In this document: positions 5,237-8,029 of the stretch, piece after piece
Numbering within the stretch: position 1 is the first letter of the stretch
Layout: every line of letters starts with the position of its first letter
Made by a program: the position numbers and the translations under genes
Notes under the pieces: generated by a model
What the model saw: the letters and a program-made list of their open reading frames with translations, nothing else
Told to the model about the DNA's origin: nothing
Database searches by the model: none
Origin: Porticoccaceae bacterium
Lineage (GTDB): Bacteria > Pseudomonadota > Gammaproteobacteria > Pseudomonadales > Porticoccaceae
Assembly (NCBI GenBank): GCA_003491845.1
Contig: DNBN01000237.1
Span: forward strand, 1-8,029
Direction: 5' to 3'
DNA: 8,029 bases

Positions 5237-7489
5237 ATGATGTCACAAGATAGTAAGATTAATTCAGGTCTTAATGCGACTAACAGCCAGTTCGACGATG
5301 AAATAGATCTAGGCAAGCTGCTTGGCACCTTAATTGACGGCAGAATAATCCTGACTGTGTGCACAGCCCTTTTTGCGATTTTGGGCTTTGGTTTTGGGCT
5401 ATTAGCGACGCCAGTGTACTTGGCTGATGCTTTAATACAGTATGAAGACAAGGCCCCGTCAATTCCTGGGTTTGATGATATGTCTCAAATATTCTCAGCA
5501 GAGAGCTCATCTAACACTGAAATAGAGATAATAAAGTCACGTCTTGTTATTGGCGCAGTCGTTGACGAGCTCAAGTTGACAGTCGATGTCACGCCACGAT
5601 ATTTTCCGTTAGTTGGTGCCGCGATTGCCCGAAAACACTCTAGCGCTGGATTGGCGGATTCTTTTTTTGGTTCAAGTTATGCTTGGGGCGGCGAAGAGCT
5701 TGAGCTCGATACTTTTGTTGTTAGTGGCTCTCCCATCGATGATGAGATTTTTCTTGTCGCTGAGGGTGGTCCTCGGTATAGCGTTTGGGTTGGCGACAAA
5801 AAAACAGCTGAGGGTTCAGTTGGTGAGAACGTTGTTAGTGGGGATCAAAGGATTGAGTTGAAGGTCACAAACTTGTTAGCTCATAAAGGAACTGAATTCG
5901 AGATTACGATAACACCACGCCAAAGCGCCATCACTAAAATACAAAAGGATTTGCGGGTGTCAGAGAAAGGCAAGGATACCGGTATTATTGTTCTTGCAAT
6001 GGAGGGAGTAAGTCAAGAGCGAATAACGGGCGTTATTGATGCAGTGTCGGCAAATTATTATTTTCAAAACATCCAACGAATGGCTGCTGAAGCAGAAAAA
6101 AGTCTAGAATTTTTAAGTGAGCAAATTCCTCGTGTTAAACAAGAGTTGCTCAATTCAGAAATAGCTTTGCATGAGTACAGAGCAGAGCGGTCGTCAGTTG
6201 ATTTAAGTCTCGAGACTCAGTCCGCGCTTCAAACTCTTGTTCAGATTGAAGCAGATATAAGCACTATGGCGATAGGTGAGGCTGAAATTTCGAGAAACTT
6301 TACGTCAAATCACCCTAACTACATTTCTTTTAGACGACAGCAGGCGAATTTGATAGGGCAGCGTGACAAGTTGCTTAAAAAGCTTGAATCGCTTCCAGAC
6401 ACCCAGCAGGTTATATTGCGTCTAATGCGTGATTTTGAGGTCAATCAAGGTATTTATTTGGCGCTACAAAATAAGTTTCAAGAGTTATCGGTCATCAAGG
6501 CCAGCACGGTAGGTAGTGTGCGTATTCTCGACAAAGCGCAAGTAAGTGGGGACCCTGTTGCGCCAAAGAGGGCTTTGATTTTGATTCTGGCGTCTCTTTT
6601 AGGCGGGATGTTGGGTATGATGATAGTGTTCGCTCGGGCGGCTCTAAAGCGAGGTGTGACCGACCCAAAGGTGTTCGACGAGATAGGTTTGAATGTTCAG
6701 GCCATAGTGCCGTTATCGGAGACAGAAGCACTCAACGCGTCAAGGACTAAAGGGTCAAGTTTGCGCCGTTCAACGTCGCAGAAATCACTAGATCGCGATG
6801 GAGGTTTTATACTCGCGCAGCACCATCCAGCAGATTTATCTGTAGAAGCGCTTCGTAGCTTGCGTACCTCGCTACATTTTGCCATGTTGGGTGCGACTAA
6901 TAATGTGGTTATGGTAACAAGTGCTAACCCAGGTGTTGGTAAGTCATTTATCACATCTAATTTGGCGGCATTAATAGCTTCTCAGGGCGGTAAACGAATA
7001 TTGCTGGTCGATTCTGACTTGCGCAAGGGATATATGCATTCGCGTTTTGGATTAGAGCTGAATGTGGGATTGTCGGAGGCGTTGGCTGGTGCTGCGGAGT
7101 GGCGGGATCTTGTGAGATCGACATCGGTTGATGGTCTCGATGTCATGACTCGAGGAGCGGTACCGTCAAACCCATCGGAACTGCTTATGGGTAGATTGTT
7201 TGGCGATTTTATTCACCAAGCGTCCGAAGAATATGACTTGATAATCTTAGATACGCCGCCTATTTTGGCCGTTACCGACCCAGCAATTATTGGTGTCTAT
7301 GCTGCGACTTCGCTCATCATAGCTCGCTTCGAACTTTGTTCGGTTAAACAGATAAGCTCTGCTCTGAGGCGTTTTGAGTTGAGTGGTATAGAGATTAAGG
7401 GTTTGGTGTTCAATGCCGTCGAGAAAAAGTCGAGCGGTTATTATTATGACTATGGCTATTATAATTACGACTACAATTCTGATAATTAA
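5237..7489 (+). CDS. wzc: Wzc-type polysaccharide co-polymerase and bacterial tyrosine autokinase
   Basis: An inner-membrane protein of 750 residues that joins a Wzz-like periplasmic domain to a cytoplasmic BY-kinase and works with Wza in capsule or exopolysaccharide polymerisation and export. Numbered from ATG 5237: EIDLGKLLGTLID before TM1 (about 37-57); a periplasmic domain with a long helical stretch (about 285-400); DPVAPKRAL leading into TM2 (about 446-468); then the kinase with Walker A ANPGVGKS (563-570, K569), Walker A' LLVDSDLR (589-596) and Walker B LIILDTPP (668-675). The tail from 735 holds eight Tyr in 16 residues, the autophosphorylation cluster and Wzb substrate. E. coli Wzc is about 720 residues. 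The start was set at ATG 5237 (ATG 5240 is adjacent) because the family begins shortly before EIDL; an in-frame GTG at 5201 would add 12 residues without support. The gene lies 111 bases after wza. Confidence 0.97.
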   Translation: MMSQDSKINSGLNATNSQFDDEIDLGKLLGTLIDGRIILTVCTALFAILGFGFGLLATPVYLADALIQYEDKAPSIPGFDDMSQIFSAESSSNTEIEIIKSRLVIGAVVDELKLTVDVTPRYFPLVGAAIARKHSSAGLADSFFGSSYAWGGEELELDTFVVSGSPIDDEIFLVAEGGPRYSVWVGDKKTAEGSVGENVVSGDQRIELKVTNLLAHKGTEFEITITPRQSAITKIQKDLRVSEKGKDTGIIVLAMEGVSQERITGVIDAVSANYYFQNIQRMAAEAEKSLEFLSEQIPRVKQELLNSEIALHEYRAERSSVDLSLETQSALQTLVQIEADISTMAIGEAEISRNFTSNHPNYISFRRQQANLIGQRDKLLKKLESLPDTQQVILRLMRDFEVNQGIYLALQNKFQELSVIKASTVGSVRILDKAQVSGDPVAPKRALILILASLLGGMLGMMIVFARAALKRGVTDPKVFDEIGLNVQAIVPLSETEALNASRTKGSSLRRSTSQKSLDRDGGFILAQHHPADLSVEALRSLRTSLHFAMLGATNNVVMVTSANPGVGKSFITSNLAALIASQGGKRILLVDSDLRKGYMHSRFGLELNVGLSEALAGAAEWRDLVRSTSVDGLDVMTRGAVPSNPSELLMGRLFGDFIHQASEEYDLIILDTPPILAVTDPAIIGVYAATSLIIARFELCSVKQISSALRRFELSGIEIKGLVFNAVEKKSSGYYYDYGYYNYDYNSDN

Positions 7490-7517
7490 ATGCCAGTGAA
7501 CATTTGGCACGGCGCAT

Positions 7518-7543
7518 GCCAAGAGCTAGCCCGAGCTCTTGGC
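7518..7543 (+). terminator. perfect 10-bp stem-loop just after wzc, terminator-like
   Basis: GCCAAGAGCT (7518-7527) and AGCTCTTGGC (7534-7543) are exact reverse complements separated by a 6-base loop, 28 bases after the wzc stop. There is no T-tract after the stem, so it may act as a factor-assisted terminator, a pause or a 3' protecting structure rather than a classic intrinsic terminator. A competing 6-bp stem can form between TTGGCA (7504-7509) and TGCCAA (7517-7522), which shares the left arm. Confidence 0.45.
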
Positions 7544-7918
7544 GCAGTTCGGATTGTCCTCACTTGGCGCGATGGGAGAGCCGTTGGGTGTGGTTTGGCT
7601 TTTCACTGGTAAGAACCAATATTGGCTCTTGAGAGGGTGGCGAGACCCTTGAGGCGATGGAGATCATACGGTCATGCGGCTTTATTGAAAAATAATAATC
7701 TGGCATGAGCTGCAGATCTCGGTCTGCGCTGTGCAATGCTTGAACAGGTAAATCGCAATATTAAGTACCTTGGCGCACAGATTGCAAAGACTGCGATCGC
7801 CGAAATGCGCGAGGTGTCTTATAAATTAATCGAAGAGCAGACTAAAGCCAAGATGCTCGCCGAGGCGAGTCAAGAGTATACCTTTGCGGGCGAGTCCCCC
7901 ATAGTTTGCTTTACTAGG
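7541..7918 (+). pseudogene. decayed second wzz (chain-length determinant) copy
   Basis: A broken homologue of the wzz at 424-1371. The clearest part, 7739-7885, reads LEQVNRNIKYLGAQIAKT and continues through IAEMREVSYKLIEEQTKAKM to LAEASQEYTF. It aligns without gaps to the periplasmic helix region of the intact Wzz, about 32 of 46 residues identical by hand count from the shared QV. Upstream, 7618-7692 in another frame reads NIGS, a TGA stop, then EGGETLEAMEIIRSCGFIEK, matching the intact copy's NVGS...AIEIMQSWQFIE. A third frame from 7701 gives WHELQISVCA against WVELYISSINA. About 240 bases present in the intact gene (roughly 780-1020) are missing between these parts. A weaker match at 7543-7580 (SSLGAM) extends it 5', and IVCFT near 7904-7918 may match the start of TM2. 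At least three frame changes and several stops rule out function. It follows wzc directly. Confidence 0.85.
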
Positions 7919-8029
7919 CGCCGACTCTCCCTTTTTAAATGCAATATTGCATAGTTTTTCACTGTAAAAGCTAGACAGAAGCCTCAGCAAAGTATTCAAT
8001 GAGCTCAATTATACGCAGTCGATTTTTGG
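7919..8029. other. window end, no recognisable gene
   Basis: The last 111 bases show no coding signal. The only visible structure is a perfect 14-base palindrome, ATGCAATATTGCAT (7939-7952), flanked on both sides by T-rich tracts. It could be a protein-binding site or the residue of a hairpin; there is nothing to decide between them. Confidence 0.4.

Noticed and set aside
7490..7612. A 40-codon ATG frame touching the wzc stop (TAA then ATG), beginning MPVNIWHG
   Set aside because: It lacks a dedicated ribosome site, contains the 10-bp stem-loop, and overlaps DNA that aligns in another frame with the decayed wzz. A chance frame is more likely than a gene.
1..8029. CRISPR arrays, tRNA/rRNA genes, insertion sequences or phage genes
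   Set aside because: No regularly spaced repeats, no tRNA-like cloverleaf, and no transposase or integrase motifs were seen in any frame. Recombination is suggested only by the wzz relic and the composition change.

Overview
The window is a polysaccharide assembly and export locus from a Gammaproteobacterium, and every gene reads on the + strand. The Wzb phosphatase matches the enterobacterial Wzb/Etp signature almost motif for motif, and Wza, Wzc and Wzz are of the Gram-negative type. The coding DNA is of moderate GC and rich in T-ending codons after about 1372, which suits a marine or free-living Gammaproteobacterium, but I cannot name a genus.

Layout. 1-372 is the 3' end of rmlB/rfbB (dTDP-glucose 4,6-dehydratase). 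424-1371 is an intact O-antigen-type chain-length regulator, wzz. 1372-1862 has no convincing gene but can form two stem-loops. 1863-2984 encodes a WecA/MraY-family integral membrane sugar-phosphate transferase. 2985-3444 is a second gene-poor stretch. 3445-3891 is wzb (low-molecular-weight protein-tyrosine phosphatase), 3962-5125 is wza (outer-membrane export lipoprotein) and 5237-7489 is wzc (inner-membrane tyrosine autokinase with a tyrosine-rich tail). About 7541-7918 holds a decayed second wzz copy with stops, frame changes and a large internal deletion. The last 110 bases show nothing convincing.

How the genes fit together. RmlB makes a deoxysugar nucleotide precursor. The WecA-like enzyme would load the first sugar phosphate onto undecaprenyl phosphate. 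Wzz and/or Wzc would set chain length during Wzy-dependent polymerisation. Wzc, its phosphatase Wzb and the Wza channel would drive and gate export across the envelope. The flippase (Wzx), polymerase (Wzy) and other glycosyltransferases are not in the window and would be expected outside it.

The window looks like a known pathway rather than a new system. Its most notable point is evolutionary: intact wzz and a ruined, divergent wzz bracket the wecA-like/wzb/wza/wzc block, and base composition changes right after the intact wzz. Together these suggest a recombination or insertion scar in a modular surface-polysaccharide locus.
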